This document shows, one piece after another, positions 16,578-26,693 of a DNA stretch of 64,000 nt (its first letter is position 1; each line of letters opens with the position of its first letter). This stretch comes from Rivularia sp. MS3 (lineage in GTDB: Bacteria > Cyanobacteriota > Cyanobacteriia > Cyanobacteriales > Nostocaceae). Made by a program: the position numbers and the translations under genes. The stretch is from assembly GCA_019192545.1 (NCBI GenBank), contig JAHCMI010000001.1:124001-188000 (forward strand), in the 5' to 3' direction. A model generated the notes under the pieces. It ran no database searches, had not been told where the DNA came from, and was given only the letters and a program-made list of their open reading frames with translations.

Positions 16578-18008
16578 GTGAGTCAGTCATTTGATTACGA
16601 TTTAGCGATCGTCGGCGCTGGAGTAGGTGGACATGGCGCTGCCTTACACGCTGTCAGTTGCGGATTAAAAACTGCAATTATTGAAGCTGGTGATATGGGG
16701 GGGACTTGCGTTAATCGCGGCTGTATCCCCTCGAAGGCTTTACTTGCTGCTTCTGGAAGAGTACGGGAGTTACGCGATGCTTACCATCTCAAATCGATGG
16801 GAATTCAACTCGATAATGTTCGATTTGAAAGAGAGGATATCGCCAATCATGCCAATAATTTGGTGGCTAAGATTCAAGGAGATTTAACTAATTCTCTGAA
16901 GCGTCTGGGTGTTGATATTATTCAAGGCTGGGGTAAAATCGCCGGGAAACAAAAGGTTACGGTTGATATGCCCAATGGTGAAAAAACTATTACTGCTAAG
17001 GATATTATTCTTTCAACTGGTTCTGTTCCTTTTGTTCCACCAGGGATTGAAGTTGATGGTAAAACCGTATTTACTAGCGACCAAGCGGTAAGATTGGAAT
17101 GGTTGCCGCAATGGGTAGCGATTGTTGGTAGCGGCTACATCGGTTTGGAATTTTCCGATGTTTATTCGGCTTTGGGTTGTGAAATCTCGATGATTGAAGC
17201 TTTACCTGATTTAATGCCGGGATTCGATCGCGATATTGCTAAATTAGCCCAAAGAGTATTAATAAATCCTCGCGATATTGAAACTTATTCGGGTATATAC
17301 GCTAAAAAGATTATCCCCGGTTCCCCGGTAATAATTGAATTAGCAGATTTTAAAACTAAAGAAGATGTTGATGTATTAGAAGTTGATGCTTGTCTGGTTG
17401 CTACCGGAAGAATTCCAGCTACGCAAAATATTGGTTTGGATTCGGTAGGGGTTGAACTTGATAGACGTAAGTTTATCCCGGTTAATGATTCGATGGCGGT
17501 ATTAAGTCAAGGGGAACCTGTACCTCATTTATGGGCAATTGGTGATGCTACCGGTAAGATGATGTTAGCTCATGCTGCTTCGGCTCAAGGTATTACAGCA
17601 GTTGAAAATATTTGCGGTAGAACTAAGGAAATTGATTATTTAAGTATTCCCGCAGCTGCATTTACTCATCCAGAAATTAGCTATGTGGGAATGACTCAGG
17701 AACAAGCTAAAGACAAAGGTAAAGAGCTAGGTTTTGAAGTTGGTGTTTCTAAAAGTTATTTCAAAGGTAATTCTAAAGCTTTAGCAGAAGGAGAAGCCGA
17801 CGGAATCGCCAAAGTTATATACCGCAAAGATACCGGAGAAGTTTTAGGAGTCCATATTTTCGGACTTCACGCAGCCGACATTATCCACGAAGCTAGTGCG
17901 GCGATCGCCAATCGTCAAAGCGTCAATTCCCTGGCTCATTTAGTCCACGCTCACCCCACACTTTCGGAAGTTTTGGATGAAGCGTATAAAAAGGCAGCAG
18001 TCAGTTAA
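16578..18008 (+). CDS. lpdA: Dihydrolipoyl dehydrogenase (E3)
   Basis: FAD-dependent flavoprotein that reoxidises dihydrolipoyl groups with NAD+, the E3 part of pyruvate dehydrogenase and the glycine cleavage system in the cytosol. The 476-residue chain has the FAD motif [17 protein letters not shown], the redox disulfide [16 protein letters not shown], the NAD motif [16 protein letters not shown] and the C-terminal [13 protein letters not shown] with the catalytic His-Glu pair. Translation starts at a GTG; no ATG lies between it and the FAD motif. trpC follows 106 bases later across repeat DNA. Confidence 0.95.
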   Translation: MSQSFDYDLAIVGAGVGGHGAALHAVSCGLKTAIIEAGDMGGTCVNRGCIPSKALLAASGRVRELRDAYHLKSMGIQLDNVRFEREDIANHANNLVAKIQGDLTNSLKRLGVDIIQGWGKIAGKQKVTVDMPNGEKTITAKDIILSTGSVPFVPPGIEVDGKTVFTSDQAVRLEWLPQWVAIVGSGYIGLEFSDVYSALGCEISMIEALPDLMPGFDRDIAKLAQRVLINPRDIETYSGIYAKKIIPGSPVIIELADFKTKEDVDVLEVDACLVATGRIPATQNIGLDSVGVELDRRKFIPVNDSMAVLSQGEPVPHLWAIGDATGKMMLAHAASAQGITAVENICGRTKEIDYLSIPAAAFTHPEISYVGMTQEQAKDKGKELGFEVGVSKSYFKGNSKALAEGEADGIAKVIYRKDTGEVLGVHIFGLHAADIIHEASAAIANRQSVNSLAHLVHAHPTLSEVLDEAYKKAAVS

Positions 18009-18113
18009 CAGTGAGCAGTGAGCAGTAAGCAGCGAGCAGTGAGAAATAGTTTTGTACTTACTACTCGCTACTTACTACTCGCTACTTTAAGAATCCAATT
18101 ACCAATTACCAAA
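18009..18113. repeat. Short repeats between lpdA and trpC
   Basis: Units cagtgagcagtgagcagtaa are followed by their complement-like ttactactcgctacttacta, so the whole stretch could fold into an imperfect hairpin. It is the same intergenic repeat class as at 2763-2985. Confidence 0.6.
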
Positions 18114-18114
18114 C

Positions 18115-19005
18115 ATGCAAATCCGTCGTCGTCCCCCCAATCCCGATATTGCCGTAATGTCTTTGCGGTATCAAATTGCTGATGCTGATGCTCAACCGAA
18201 CAATATTTTAGAAGAAATTATTTGGTATAAAGAAGCGGAAGTTGACCAAATGCGCGAAAAGCAATCTTTACAGGATTTGCAGCGTCAAGTTGCGAATGTT
18301 CCACCCAGTAAAGATTTTTTGGCTGCTTTACGTCAAGGTAAAACAAAACCAGCTTTAATTGCAGAAGTAAAAAAGGCTTCTCCTAGTAAAGGAGTTATAC
18401 GGGAAGATTTTGACCCCGTACAAATTGCTCTTGAGTATCAAAAAGGGGGCGCTAGCTGCCTTTCCGTACTCACAGATAAAAAGTTTTTTCAAGGCAGCTT
18501 TGAAAATTTATCTAGGGTACGGGAGAAAGTTGATTTACCTTTGCTGTGTAAGGAATTTATTATTTATCCTTACCAAATGTATTATGCAAGAGTTCGCGGT
18601 GCTGATGCTGTTTTGCTGATTGCAGCAGTACTCAGCGACAAAGATTTACAGTATTTTGTCAAAATTGCTAAGGCTTTAAAATTGACAGCCTTGATTGAAG
18701 TTCATACTTTAGAAGAACTTGACAGGGTTTTGGCTATAGATGGTGTTTCCCTCGTTGGTATCAATAATCGTAATTTAGAAGACTTTTCTGTTGACTTACA
18801 AACTACTTGTAAGTTATTACAGGCAAGGAATAAACAATTACAAGAACGCAATATTCTTGTTGTGAGCGAATCGGGATTATACACCCCATCCGATTTAAGT
18901 TTAGTCGCCCAGAGTGGTGCATCTGCCGTATTGATTGGTGAATCTTTGGTAAAACAACCAGATCCAGCTTTAGCTATTACCAATCTATTTACCACATCTT
19001 CATAA
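18115..19005 (+). CDS. trpC: Indole-3-glycerol phosphate synthase
   Basis: Closes the pyrrole ring in tryptophan synthesis (CdRP to indole-3-glycerol phosphate plus CO2). The 296-residue TIM barrel has the diagnostic [62 protein letters not shown] and [13 protein letters not shown] motifs. The first 35 residues ([20 protein letters not shown]) are the extension usual in cyanobacteria. It is a single gene here, not part of a trp operon, as is normal in this phylum. Confidence 0.96.
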   Translation: MQIRRRPPNPDIAVMSLRYQIADADAQPNNILEEIIWYKEAEVDQMREKQSLQDLQRQVANVPPSKDFLAALRQGKTKPALIAEVKKASPSKGVIREDFDPVQIALEYQKGGASCLSVLTDKKFFQGSFENLSRVREKVDLPLLCKEFIIYPYQMYYARVRGADAVLLIAAVLSDKDLQYFVKIAKALKLTALIEVHTLEELDRVLAIDGVSLVGINNRNLEDFSVDLQTTCKLLQARNKQLQERNILVVSESGLYTPSDLSLVAQSGASAVLIGESLVKQPDPALAITNLFTTSS

Positions 19006-19116
19006 CTAACTTTTTCACAACTTCAACCTATAAGCTTGTTAGCTGTGTAAAAATTCATGTATCAAACACTTCGATTCGAGTTAAACGAATCTCAACCTAT
19101 ATTTTTTCTTAATTTT

Positions 19117-19368
19117 ATGGAGCAAATTCCTCTTCCTTCACCCATACATTACGAATTATTGCTGCAATTGCTTGAAAGGCAAACAATGACAGCAGTTAAT
19201 CAAAATCCCAATTTACGGAATCAGGTAAATCAATTAATTATTACTCTCCGTAAAGCTGCCGTGCAACAAAAGCAATTAGAGCAGGTTTGTCAAGTTTCTT
19301 CTATGGAAGTCTCCCATCGCTGGTCTATCAATCACCTTAGTTCGGGACAAGTAGCAGCTTCTGAATAA
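19117..19368 (+). CDS. DUF5340-like small cyanobacterial protein
   Basis: An 83-residue soluble helical protein opening MEQIPLPSPIHYELLLQLLE and containing LIITLRKAAVQQKQLEQVC. It matches my memory of a family restricted to cyanobacteria (DUF5340) with unknown function. The open frame extends to an ATG at 19057, adding MYQTLRFELNESQPIFFLNF, but relatives begin at the MExIPLPS segment, so I prefer 19117; neither start has a good ribosome-binding site. It follows trpC on the same strand. Confidence 0.6.
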   Translation: MEQIPLPSPIHYELLLQLLERQTMTAVNQNPNLRNQVNQLIITLRKAAVQQKQLEQVCQVSSMEVSHRWSINHLSSGQVAASE

Positions 19369-19721
19369 CTGACAGCTACCGTAACAGCTAGTAGGGCAAT
19401 ACAAAAGTATCGCCTAAGTTTTGTCGAATGGTTATTTACCATCAGAGCATATAAAAATCTAGTTACATATCGTTAAGCTTGAAGAGCAATATATAGCTTA
19501 ACCTTCGTTACTAAGATTATTTTTTGCCCTACAGCAGTTTTCCATAGACTAGCTTGCTGTGTTTATTGTACAGACCGCATAAATAATAAAATAGATGTTT
19601 AATATACCATTAAATTTAATTTTAATCACAAAAAATTATTTTTAATTATCTGGTTAAAGGTTTAATCATTATAGGTAGCGGACGTTGCGTGCAATATTAA
19701 AGAATAAGCACTGCAAAAACC
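19369..19721. other. Intergenic region without recognisable gene
   Basis: About 350 bases, AT-rich, between the DUF5340-like gene and a strong hairpin. Two related segments (cttgaagagcaatatatagctta and agctagtagggcaat) may indicate old repeats. A small untranslated RNA ending at the 19722-19755 hairpin is possible but there is no direct evidence. Confidence 0.4.
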
Positions 19722-19755
19722 AAAAGAGCGAGTTGATGATTCAACTCGCTCTTTT
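19722..19755. terminator. Bidirectional intrinsic terminator
   Basis: aaaagagcgagttga, loop tgat, tcaactcgctctttt: a perfect 15-bp stem with A tract on one side and T tract on the other, so it can stop transcription in both directions between the plus-strand DUF5340-like gene and the minus-strand DUF2949 gene. Confidence 0.85.
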
Positions 19756-19849
19756 AATTTATATACCGTTACATGTGGAATCAGTTTTCGCAAAAAGTGG
19801 AGTCTTTGCAACAACATATTTCAATTCTCCATATTGCACTACTCATTAT

Positions 19850-20041
19850 CTATGCTGTTTCCAACCAGTCGTAAATTTGCTCTAACTGTTCTAAGGTAAC
19901 CAAACCATACTGCCACAGAATCATGGGCAGCGGACCTGGATCTTGCTCGCTATGCCTCAAAGCTACTGCTAGCGAAGCAGCAGAAATTGATAAATCGTCT
20001 TGCAAAAAACGAATCAGTCGCGAATAAGTAGATTGTGTCAC
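19850..20041 (-). CDS. DUF2949 family protein
   Basis: A 63-residue cyanobacterial protein whose second half (HSEQDPGPLPMILWQYGLVT and LEQLEQIYDWLETA) is the strongly conserved DUF2949 signature; function unknown. The open frame extends to 20128, but I place the start at the GTG at 20041 because a perfect Shine-Dalgarno aaggagg lies 10 bases upstream, and relatives have about this length. Confidence 0.75.
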   Translation of the reverse strand: MTQSTYSRLIRFLQDDLSISAASLAVALRHSEQDPGPLPMILWQYGLVTLEQLEQIYDWLETA

Positions 20042-20564
20042 TTTTGTCTCACCTCCTTGGGTAGGATGTATTGTCATATATCTATCCATTGTGCATCCGT
20101 AGCTAGTAGCCAATAATTCATTTGTCACCGCACGGTTATTTACTAAACGATTGAGTACAGCTTTTCCTATGCCTGCGGCAGAAAGGAGAATGTACGGGAA
20201 ATAAATATTTTAGCTTGATTTATTATCAATAGTCTCAAGTAGCACTTTGCTGATTTTTTAAAAGTTTAATACTTTCTACTTAAGTAGTGACAGCTAATTT
20301 CATTTCTTGTAACAAAGATTCCATAGCCTATACTCCCTTATTAGCGACTGTTTACACGTACACCAAAAGGAAGATTTTTGCGATCGCTTTTAGATTTTTA
20401 CTTGACTTTAACTTGCTAACTAGCTATTAACTAGCTGCAATGCAAATCTTAGCATTACAATCGCTTTTTATACCACTATTATTGATACTTTTTTATCAAT
20501 AATCTATTCAATATATATCTATTCAGCTATATAAACAGATATGCCCAATTCATTTATTAAGTAA
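20042..20564. other. Intergenic region without recognisable gene
   Basis: AT-rich gap of about 520 bases between the DUF2949 and DUF192 genes. It contains the ribosome-binding site of the DUF2949 gene at 20052-20058 and one GCGATCGC octamer near 20380. No repeat or small gene was identified. Confidence 0.4.
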
Positions 20565-21083
20565 TTATGGGGATTTAATTGAATTAATTATTACTTTATC
20601 TCCTTTTTTAAGTCCTAATTCCGCAGCTCTTCCAGAGCGCAACTCAATTACTTGGTCGATAAGAGTTCTTGGCCCATATGTAGGACAAGGTGCTTTGGTA
20701 CAGGGTGGTACAGAATTTGCAATATATTGGACTATTCCTTTATGCAGAAAAAGCATATCTAGAGGAACAGGTACGTTTTTCATCCAAAAGCTGACTGGTT
20801 GAGGAGAATTAAATTCAAACAGCATTCCCCGATTATCAGGTAAAGCCGGTCTGTGCATTAATCCCATTGCTTGCTGCTGTGGTGTGCGGGCTACCTCTAG
20901 TTGAATTTTTGTTCCGTCAGGAATTGTTGCAATCGCAGAAATTGGTAGTTCTTGACCTAATTTATTCACGCTTTGAGAAGTTTGAGATACGGTGATATCG
21001 GGAGATTTTGCTGGTGTCTGTTGAAAACAACTTGTCAGTAAAATACCTAGGGTTATCGGCAATAATAAGCGGTAATATTTCAT
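20565..21083 (-). CDS. DUF192 lipoprotein
   Basis: A 172-residue protein with a lipoprotein signal (LLLPITLGILLTSC, lipobox Cys19) and a DUF192 domain from about residue 50: QQQAMGLMHRPALPDNRGML, FWMKNVPVPLDMLFL and ELRSGRAAELGLKKGDKV. The biochemical role of DUF192 is unknown. It is expected to be anchored at the periplasmic face of the plasma membrane. Two cysteines (VPPCTKAPCPTYG) near residue 130 could form a disulfide. The gene stands alone. Confidence 0.85.
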   Translation of the reverse strand: MKYYRLLLPITLGILLTSCFQQTPAKSPDITVSQTSQSVNKLGQELPISAIATIPDGTKIQLEVARTPQQQAMGLMHRPALPDNRGMLFEFNSPQPVSFWMKNVPVPLDMLFLHKGIVQYIANSVPPCTKAPCPTYGPRTLIDQVIELRSGRAAELGLKKGDKVIINSIKSP

Positions 21084-21393
21084 GAAATTTTTAAATAATG
21101 CTCCAAATTACATTGTTTTTAGGTTTTGCATTTTAGCAGATAATTCACAGAGGTATTCAGAATTTACTATATAATTGTGTTTTTTGTTACTAGTTAAGGC
21201 TGACTCATAAGCTCTCGCTACTACAAATCATCAATCAATATAATTAACTAATATTACTTCCGCGTTTATTATTTCAACTGACTGTATAAGTTCGCTATTT
21301 TTTGGAGAATAAATCTATAAATATCCGCAGTTATTTATGAAGCAACTAGCAATTAACGCTTTGCTCCTAGAAATTTTTCAGATAGCTAAAAAA
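21084..21393. other. Intergenic region without recognisable gene
   Basis: About 310 AT-rich bases between two minus-strand genes. No hairpin with T tract, operator or small frame was recognised. Confidence 0.4.
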
Positions 21394-22080
21394 TTAAGAA
21401 TCTCTTAATACATAGCCGACACCTCGTACAGTTTGAATTAACCGTTTTTGACTTTCGTCTTCAATTTTTAATCGCAAATAACGGATATAAACTTCAATTA
21501 CGTTTGACTCGCCCATAAAGTCATAGCCCCAAACATTTTCCAGAATTTGCTCGCGAGTTAAAACTTCGCGAGGATGTTCCATTAAGTACTTTAACAGTTC
21601 AAATTCCTTCATTGTCAAATCGATAATTCTTTCGTTGTTAATAGCCCGACGAGTAGCTAAGTCTAAAATTAAATCTCCAAAACGTAATTGTTCTGAAGTA
21701 TCTATATCGGGTTTCAAATACAACTTTACTAAATTCATAAAATTTTCAGAGCGGTAAGGTTTGAGGAAATAATCATCCGCTCCTGCTTCTAAACAAGCGA
21801 CTCTATCATCAACTGAATCTCTTGCCATTAACATTAGTACCGGAGTACAAACGCCGTTACTCCTGAGATTTTTACATAGTGAAATTCCTGATTCTCCGGC
21901 TAACATTCTATCGACAACAATCAAAGCTGGTTGTCTATCGCGGTTATGTTGTAAACCGGAGGTTGTATTTGAGGCTAAAATCGGTTCGTAACCAATTTCT
22001 TTTAGGTCTGAAGAAAGCTGATTTGCAAGCTTTTCGTCGCTTTCTATCACTAAAACACAAGGGTTGTAAGCAAGATTCAT
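21394..22080 (-). CDS. Atypical OmpR/PhoB-family response regulator (NblR-like)
   Basis: A 228-residue transcription factor: receiver domain at residues 7-120 and winged helix at 130-226 (LTMKEFELLKYLMEHPREVL, VWGYDFMGESNVIEVYIRYL, IQTVRGVGYVLR). The phosphorylatable Asp57 (VVDRML) and Lys107 (FLKPY) are present, but the acidic pair is Glu13-Ser14 (VIESDE) and the switch Thr/Ser is Met85 (LMLMARDS). Loss of these residues suggests activity without normal phosphorylation. This is how NblR, the regulator of phycobilisome breakdown, is described, and NblR is my first guess. No kinase gene is adjacent. Confidence 0.85.
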   Translation of the reverse strand: MNLAYNPCVLVIESDEKLANQLSSDLKEIGYEPILASNTTSGLQHNRDRQPALIVVDRMLAGESGISLCKNLRSNGVCTPVLMLMARDSVDDRVACLEAGADDYFLKPYRSENFMNLVKLYLKPDIDTSEQLRFGDLILDLATRRAINNERIIDLTMKEFELLKYLMEHPREVLTREQILENVWGYDFMGESNVIEVYIRYLRLKIEDESQKRLIQTVRGVGYVLRDS

Positions 22081-22737
22081 TCGATTTAATATTTTAAATT
22101 TACGATTTTATAACATTTCTTTATAAAGATGCACCAATATCTTCTGGAATCAGGGCAATTGAGCATTGCCTAATACAGAATTAATACGAGGTTTTACAAT
22201 TAAACTTTATGCGAATAAAAACAATTTATCACTTCAAACAAGTAATTATGCGAAGCTATAATCTAAAATCTTTATAAACAAAAGAATAAGAATATCTTCT
22301 TTCTTTGAATTAATCGGCTTAACAGGAAACAAAGTAAAACTCTCCAACCAAGCTCAATCGTTACACTTTATAAACAGATACTTTTTATCTCTGAGTGAAA
22401 ATTAAGACGTAAAATTTTTGTAATGGTTGCTATGAATACAATTTATTTATACTTATTGCCTTTTCTACAATGTTTTAACACGTCCAAGTTTTAGTCGAAC
22501 ATACGGAAATATACCATTATATTTAAGATTATTTTTATAATTCTGTTTTCTGGTTGCAGTGTAATGCTGCTTTTTGAGGCGATCGCCGAATCACAATTTG
22601 ACAAAAAAGCAGAGGGTAAGTGTAATTGCCTCTACCAGTCAATGTTTGCTTTAACCCACGCAGGTAAATACCGGCTTGTGTAACCGCGACTTACAGTCGC
22701 CGGGTAAATTATTAATTAGACTTTTAAAACATCCTCT
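22081..22737. other. Long intergenic region, no gene seen
   Basis: About 660 bases upstream of the response regulator. It is AT-rich with one GCGATCGC (22580) and a small palindrome gcgacttacagtcgc at 22687-22701, a motif that recurs as gcgactttagtcgc near 27640. No reading frame above 30 codons looks real. The long leader could hold promoters of the regulator gene. Confidence 0.45.
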
Positions 22738-22774
22738 GAGCGAGGTATCAAAAATGATTTAATCTCGCTCTTTT
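22738..22774 (+). terminator. Probable terminator hairpin
   Basis: gagcgag and ctcgctc form a seven-pair stem around a 19-base loop, followed by tttt on the plus strand. In the other direction it would lie just beyond the 3' end of nadK, with aaaa before the stem, so it may serve that gene as well. Confidence 0.55.
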
Positions 22775-22811
22775 AAGGATAGTTTTATGAATTCATGCCG
22801 TTAATAACGGT

Positions 22812-23735
22812 TTAAGGAATTTCTACGGAAGTTGGTTTAGCAATATGAGGTAAACCCCAACCTAATTTTTCTCGTAAAATTTGAAAGAATTCCGGCGATT
22901 GCAGACGAATAAAACGAGCGCTATAATCTGATTTTTCGATTGTTAAGCGGTCTTCTGGTAATACATAACACCCACCATTACCATCAACTGTCATGACTAA
23001 TTGAGTTGCATTTACCGGATGAATATTAACCAATTCGTTATCGGGAAATACTAAGGCTCTTGAGGCTAATGAATGGGGACAAATAGGTACTAGCTGTAAT
23101 ACTGCCACACCCGGAGCGACTACAGGCCCCCCAGCACTTAAGGAATAAGCAGTAGAACCCGTTGGCGTAGACACAATAATACCATCTGCGGCTATATCCA
23201 CGGCTGCATGACGACCAATTGCAATCTCAAAATGGCACATGGAAGTCAAAGGCTCGCGATGCAATACCATTTCATTTAGACACAAGGCTTCCCAAAGTAC
23301 GGTTTGTTTGCGAAACACTTTGACGGCGAGCATGGCTCGCTCTTCGATTTCGTAATTACCTTCTAAAACTTGCTCTATTGCTAATGGTAATTGATTTACA
23401 TAAGCTTCTGTTAAAAAACCCATGTGACCGGTATTTATTGCCAACATCGGAATTCTAGATGGTGCAACTTGCCTAGACGCGGATAATACCGTACCGTCTC
23501 CACCGAGTACTATAACGAATTTTGTAGACGAATCAAAGCCGGGGGGTGTAAGTCCCTCAATAGGGGTATGACATACAGGGCTACGCGGAGTCGAATAACC
23601 CAAAATTCCACCTATACCCGTTGCGATAGCTACATCCCAACCGAGATTGGTGAACTTTTCTTGCAATTCGACAGCGATGTCATTCGCTATCGGCTTTTCG
23701 TCATTGTATATAATGCCTACTTTCGGCACGCTCAA
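22812..23735 (-). CDS. nadK: NAD kinase
   Basis: Phosphorylates NAD to NADP, using ATP or polyphosphate, in the cytosol. The 307-residue protein carries the GGDGTVL motif ([17 protein letters not shown]), [20 protein letters not shown] and [21 protein letters not shown], all diagnostic. Cyanobacteria usually have two NAD kinases; this one fits the group with the [22 protein letters not shown] loop, but I cannot assign which. Transcribed away from the ycf39 intergenic repeats. Confidence 0.94.
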   Translation of the reverse strand: MSVPKVGIIYNDEKPIANDIAVELQEKFTNLGWDVAIATGIGGILGYSTPRSPVCHTPIEGLTPPGFDSSTKFVIVLGGDGTVLSASRQVAPSRIPMLAINTGHMGFLTEAYVNQLPLAIEQVLEGNYEIEERAMLAVKVFRKQTVLWEALCLNEMVLHREPLTSMCHFEIAIGRHAAVDIAADGIIVSTPTGSTAYSLSAGGPVVAPGVAVLQLVPICPHSLASRALVFPDNELVNIHPVNATQLVMTVDGNGGCYVLPEDRLTIEKSDYSARFIRLQSPEFFQILREKLGWGLPHIAKPTSVEIP

Positions 23736-23816
23736 ATATCCAACTTAAAGGAAACTTTTTTTATTAAATTTATAGTTACACAAAATGTGTATCTAGTACA
23801 TAGTTTGGAACAAAGA

Positions 23817-23967
23817 ATAGGGCATTGGGCATGGCGCATAGGAAATTAAAGTTCTATAGGCAGGAGTTATTCCCTTCTCGGCAGAAGATTACTTAATTAA
23901 TTGAGGGGAGTAGGAGTTATTAATTCAAGCAGACAATTTCTAACGCCCCATGCCCTATGCCCTATTG
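23817..23967. repeat. Intergenic repeat with inverted ends
   Basis: Left end agggcattgggcatggcgc, right end gccccatgccctatgccct: inverted relative to each other over about 18 bases with 110 bases between, the same arrangement as at 1738-1886. It separates nadK from ycf39. Confidence 0.7.
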
Positions 23968-23970
23968 CTT

Positions 23971-24954
23971 TTAAGAAGATTGCTTAAAAGGTGTTCTTTT
24001 TTCTTTCTTTTTCTTGCCTTTATTTTGCTGATAATCTAGTTCTCTAAGCTTTTTGGTTATTCTATTGAAATATTCTTGCAAATAAGATTCTAAAGTAGTA
24101 ATTTCGCTTTTATCTATACCAAAGGCTTTGTATGTCTCATCCATCGAAGCGTCTAATGGTTTGCCGCTTGCTAAAACTTCTGTAAAGGAAAGTCTATCGG
24201 ATACGTTCCATCCCCATTGAAAGAAGCGCAATATATTACGGATGGTACGAAGTAAACCCAAGGGCATCCGGGTAATTCTAGCTGTTTTGCCGGATAAACG
24301 CTCGCACAGGTTGATAATTTCTTGGGCACTCCAAGCACGAGTTCCTACTACTGGAAATGTTTTGTTCTCGGTTTCTTCTGCTTTTAAAGCTTTGATGGCA
24401 AATTTGGCTATGTCTTGAGTATCCATATAAGCTATGGGTGAAGAGTCTCCCGTTACCCATACTGGTTGTGCTTCTAATATGGGAATGCCGTATTGTCCAA
24501 TCAAACCCTGCATGAAGCCTGCTAGCTGTAACACGGTGTAGTTCAAGCCGGATTCTGCTAAAAACAATTCCGTACACCGCTTAATTTCCATTAAGGGTAC
24601 TTCGGGATAATCTTGATTATTTAATATGGAGAAAAAGATAAAACGTTCAATATCTGCTGCTGCTGCTGCTTTTATTAATGCAACTTTTCCATCCCAATCT
24701 ACTTGCTTGATACTTAGTGAATCTGTGGGACGAGATGTTGAAGCGTCAATTACGGCTTTTACACCTTTCATTGCTGCTTCTAAGGTTTCGGGATAGCATA
24801 AGTCCCCCCGCACTAATTCTGCACCCCACTCTTTTAAAAATGCTGCTCTTTTTGAACTTCTTACCAGACACCGTACTTCGTAACCTTCATCAATGGCATG
24901 ACGAGCAACCTGTCTTCCCAAGGTACCGGTAGCACCTACTATCAATATTTTCAT
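23971..24954 (-). CDS. ycf39: Ycf39, NmrA-like atypical SDR involved in photosystem II assembly
   Basis: A 327-residue NAD(P)-binding Rossmann protein: MKILIVGATGTLGRQVARHA at the N-terminus, then RCLVRSSKRAAFLKEWGAEL and SGLNYTVLQLAGFMQGLIGQYG. In cyanobacteria Ycf39 (plant HCF244) works with HliD and pigment enzymes to insert chlorophyll into the D1 protein during photosystem II assembly. The Lys-rich tail (KGKKKKEKRTPFKQSS) is unusual and might arise from read-through into intergenic DNA. petM lies 170 bases upstream on the same strand; ycf39 next to petM is a neighbourhood I know from cyanobacteria. Confidence 0.9.
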   Translation of the reverse strand: MKILIVGATGTLGRQVARHAIDEGYEVRCLVRSSKRAAFLKEWGAELVRGDLCYPETLEAAMKGVKAVIDASTSRPTDSLSIKQVDWDGKVALIKAAAAADIERFIFFSILNNQDYPEVPLMEIKRCTELFLAESGLNYTVLQLAGFMQGLIGQYGIPILEAQPVWVTGDSSPIAYMDTQDIAKFAIKALKAEETENKTFPVVGTRAWSAQEIINLCERLSGKTARITRMPLGLLRTIRNILRFFQWGWNVSDRLSFTEVLASGKPLDASMDETYKAFGIDKSEITTLESYLQEYFNRITKKLRELDYQQNKGKKKKEKRTPFKQSS

Positions 24955-25124
24955 CAGGTTTGATTAAAAAAATGTTAACTTTTATTAAAACAATTTTATC
25001 AGAATTGTTTTTTTAAGCAAAAGTGAAGCTAAATCTGTTACTAAACCGTTCTTTGTTTGGCAGAGACTGCTTTCAAAGTCTCTAGCCAATAAGTGAAGCG
25101 TGTTTCCGCGCTTAGTATGATTTT

Positions 25125-25232
25125 TTATTCTGGTTCTGCACCTTGAATTTTAAGTAGCAAAGTACCTATAGCCCAACCAATGAAGATTAAGCCGAAGGAT
25201 AATACAGCTGCGTTGAACATTTCGCCGCCCAT
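25125..25232 (-). CDS. petM: Cytochrome b6f complex subunit PetM
   Basis: A 35-residue single-span membrane protein, opening [20 protein letters not shown] and ending [11 protein letters not shown], which matches PetM (subunit VII of cytochrome b6f) closely. It sits in the thylakoid membrane at the periphery of the complex. The ATG at 25232 has ggaga upstream (complement of tctcctt at 25239-25245), a good ribosome-binding site. An inverted repeat agagact/agtctct at 25062-25083 lies downstream. The gene is too short for usual reading-frame cut-offs. Confidence 0.93.
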   Translation of the reverse strand: MGGEMFNAAVLSFGLIFIGWAIGTLLLKIQGAEPE

Positions 25233-25402
25233 TTTAGTTCTCCTTATTAGTTAATTATTAAGTTAAGTGTATCAGAGTGGTTGTTAACTGGGCATTTGCT
25301 CATTGGGGATGAGAAGTAATTAAAATTGTTAGATTCCAACTGTTAATTTTTAACTCCTAACTCTTAACTATTTATATGTATCAATTAAATCAAGAAAAAG
25401 CT

Positions 25403-26455
25403 ATGACAAATTTAAATTATCGTCCGCGTTTGGCGATTACTTTGGGTGACCCGGCAGGGATTGGCACTGAGGTTATATTAAAGGCTTTGGCGGATGGTAC
25501 TGTTGGTCAAGACTGCGATTTAACTTTAGTTGGAAACCGAAGTTTATTATTAAAAAATTATACCAGTTTCAAGGAAAATGGAAATATAGATTTTCTAGCG
25601 AATCCGGCTGAGCTATCTATTTTAGATGTGAATTTACAGAACAATATTCAGGATAAAGTTACTATCGGCGTGGAAAATGCGGCGAGTGGTGCGGCAAGTT
25701 TTGCTTTTATGGAAGCGGCTATTGCTGCGACGCTTGCTGGTGATTTTGATGGTATAGTTACTGGACCAATTGCTAAGTCTGCTTGGAAGGCTGCGGGGCA
25801 TGTTTATCCGGGGCAAACGGAACTTTTGGCACAGAAAGCTGGTGTGGAAAAATTTGGCATGTTGTTTGTGGCTCGCTCTCCCCGTACTAATTGGACTTTG
25901 CGAACTTTACTTGCAACTACACATATACCTTTATGTCAAGTTCCCGAAGCGCTGACACCGGAATTGATGACTCTTAAATTAGATTTACTGGTGGAATGTT
26001 TGGAAAAAGACTTTGGAATTGAAAACGGAAACGTTGCGATCGCGGGGTTAAATCCCCACAGTGGAGAAAAAGGACAGTTGGGGTGTGAGGAAGCGGATTG
26101 GTTAATTGATTGGTTGGAGGAAGAGAAGAAAAAGCGTCCAAATTTAACTTTGCAAGGCTTGATTCCGCCAGATACGATGTGGGTGAAACCTGGACAAGCT
26201 TGGTATGGTAATAAAGATGTTTCTGTTGCAGACGGTTATTTAGCGCTTTATCACGACCAAGGTTTAATTCCAGTTAAGTTAATGGCTTTTGATAGAGCGG
26301 TTAATACTACTATTGGTTTACCTTTTATTAGAACATCTCCCGATCATGGAACGGCTTTTGATATTGCTGGTAAAGGAATTGCTGATGCTACTAGCATGAA
26401 AGCTGCGATTGAGTTGGCGAGTGAGTTGGTTTGTGTGAGGTTGGGGAGTAGATAG
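25403..26455 (+). CDS. pdxA: 4-hydroxythreonine-4-phosphate dehydrogenase
   Basis: NAD-dependent oxidation and decarboxylation of 4-phosphohydroxythreonine in the DXP-dependent pathway to pyridoxal phosphate (vitamin B6). The protein has 350 residues from the ATG at 25403, with [20 protein letters not shown] at the start, [12 protein letters not shown], the metal ligand region [22 protein letters not shown] and [16 protein letters not shown]. The frame extends nine codons further to 25376, but the family begins close to the [10 protein letters not shown] segment, and agaaa stands before the second ATG. It ends 50 bases before hicB. Confidence 0.93.
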   Translation: MTNLNYRPRLAITLGDPAGIGTEVILKALADGTVGQDCDLTLVGNRSLLLKNYTSFKENGNIDFLANPAELSILDVNLQNNIQDKVTIGVENAASGAASFAFMEAAIAATLAGDFDGIVTGPIAKSAWKAAGHVYPGQTELLAQKAGVEKFGMLFVARSPRTNWTLRTLLATTHIPLCQVPEALTPELMTLKLDLLVECLEKDFGIENGNVAIAGLNPHSGEKGQLGCEEADWLIDWLEEEKKKRPNLTLQGLIPPDTMWVKPGQAWYGNKDVSVADGYLALYHDQGLIPVKLMAFDRAVNTTIGLPFIRTSPDHGTAFDIAGKGIADATSMKAAIELASELVCVRLGSR

Positions 26456-26507
26456 AATTTGTAAATGTACTCGCGTTTGATGTTGAAGGTTAATTAATAG
26501 TAACTTA

Positions 26508-26693
26508 ATGGTAATTTTCGTATTTGATGCAGAATATCAAGGATATGTAGCAGAAGTTCCCGAGCTTCCTGGTTGTGTTAGTCAAGGTAAAACCTTGGAT
26601 GAAGCAGTTGAAAATATCAAAGACGCGATAAAAGGATATATTTACGTCTTAGAGAAACATGGGAAACCTTACCAAAAGAAGGTTGTAATTTAA
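26508..26693 (+). CDS. HicB-family antitoxin
   Basis: A 61-residue partial RNase-H-like fold: YQGYVAEVPELPGCVSQGKT followed by LDEAVENIKDAIKGYI, the HicB signature. HicB proteins bind and neutralise HicA mRNA interferases. It lacks a C-terminal DNA-binding domain, as short HicBs do. The partner toxin gene begins at the next base but is broken, so this is an orphan antitoxin. Confidence 0.85.
   Translation: MVIFVFDAEYQGYVAEVPELPGCVSQGKTLDEAVENIKDAIKGYIYVLEKHGKPYQKKVVI

Noticed and set aside
19057-19116. Upstream ATG start for the DUF5340-like gene
   Set aside because: Family members begin with the MExIPLPS segment and no ribosome-binding site supports the longer form; it is not excluded.
25062-25083. 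Terminator downstream of petM
   Set aside because: The agagact/agtctct stem is good but lacks a T tract in the petM direction, so it was only mentioned, not called.
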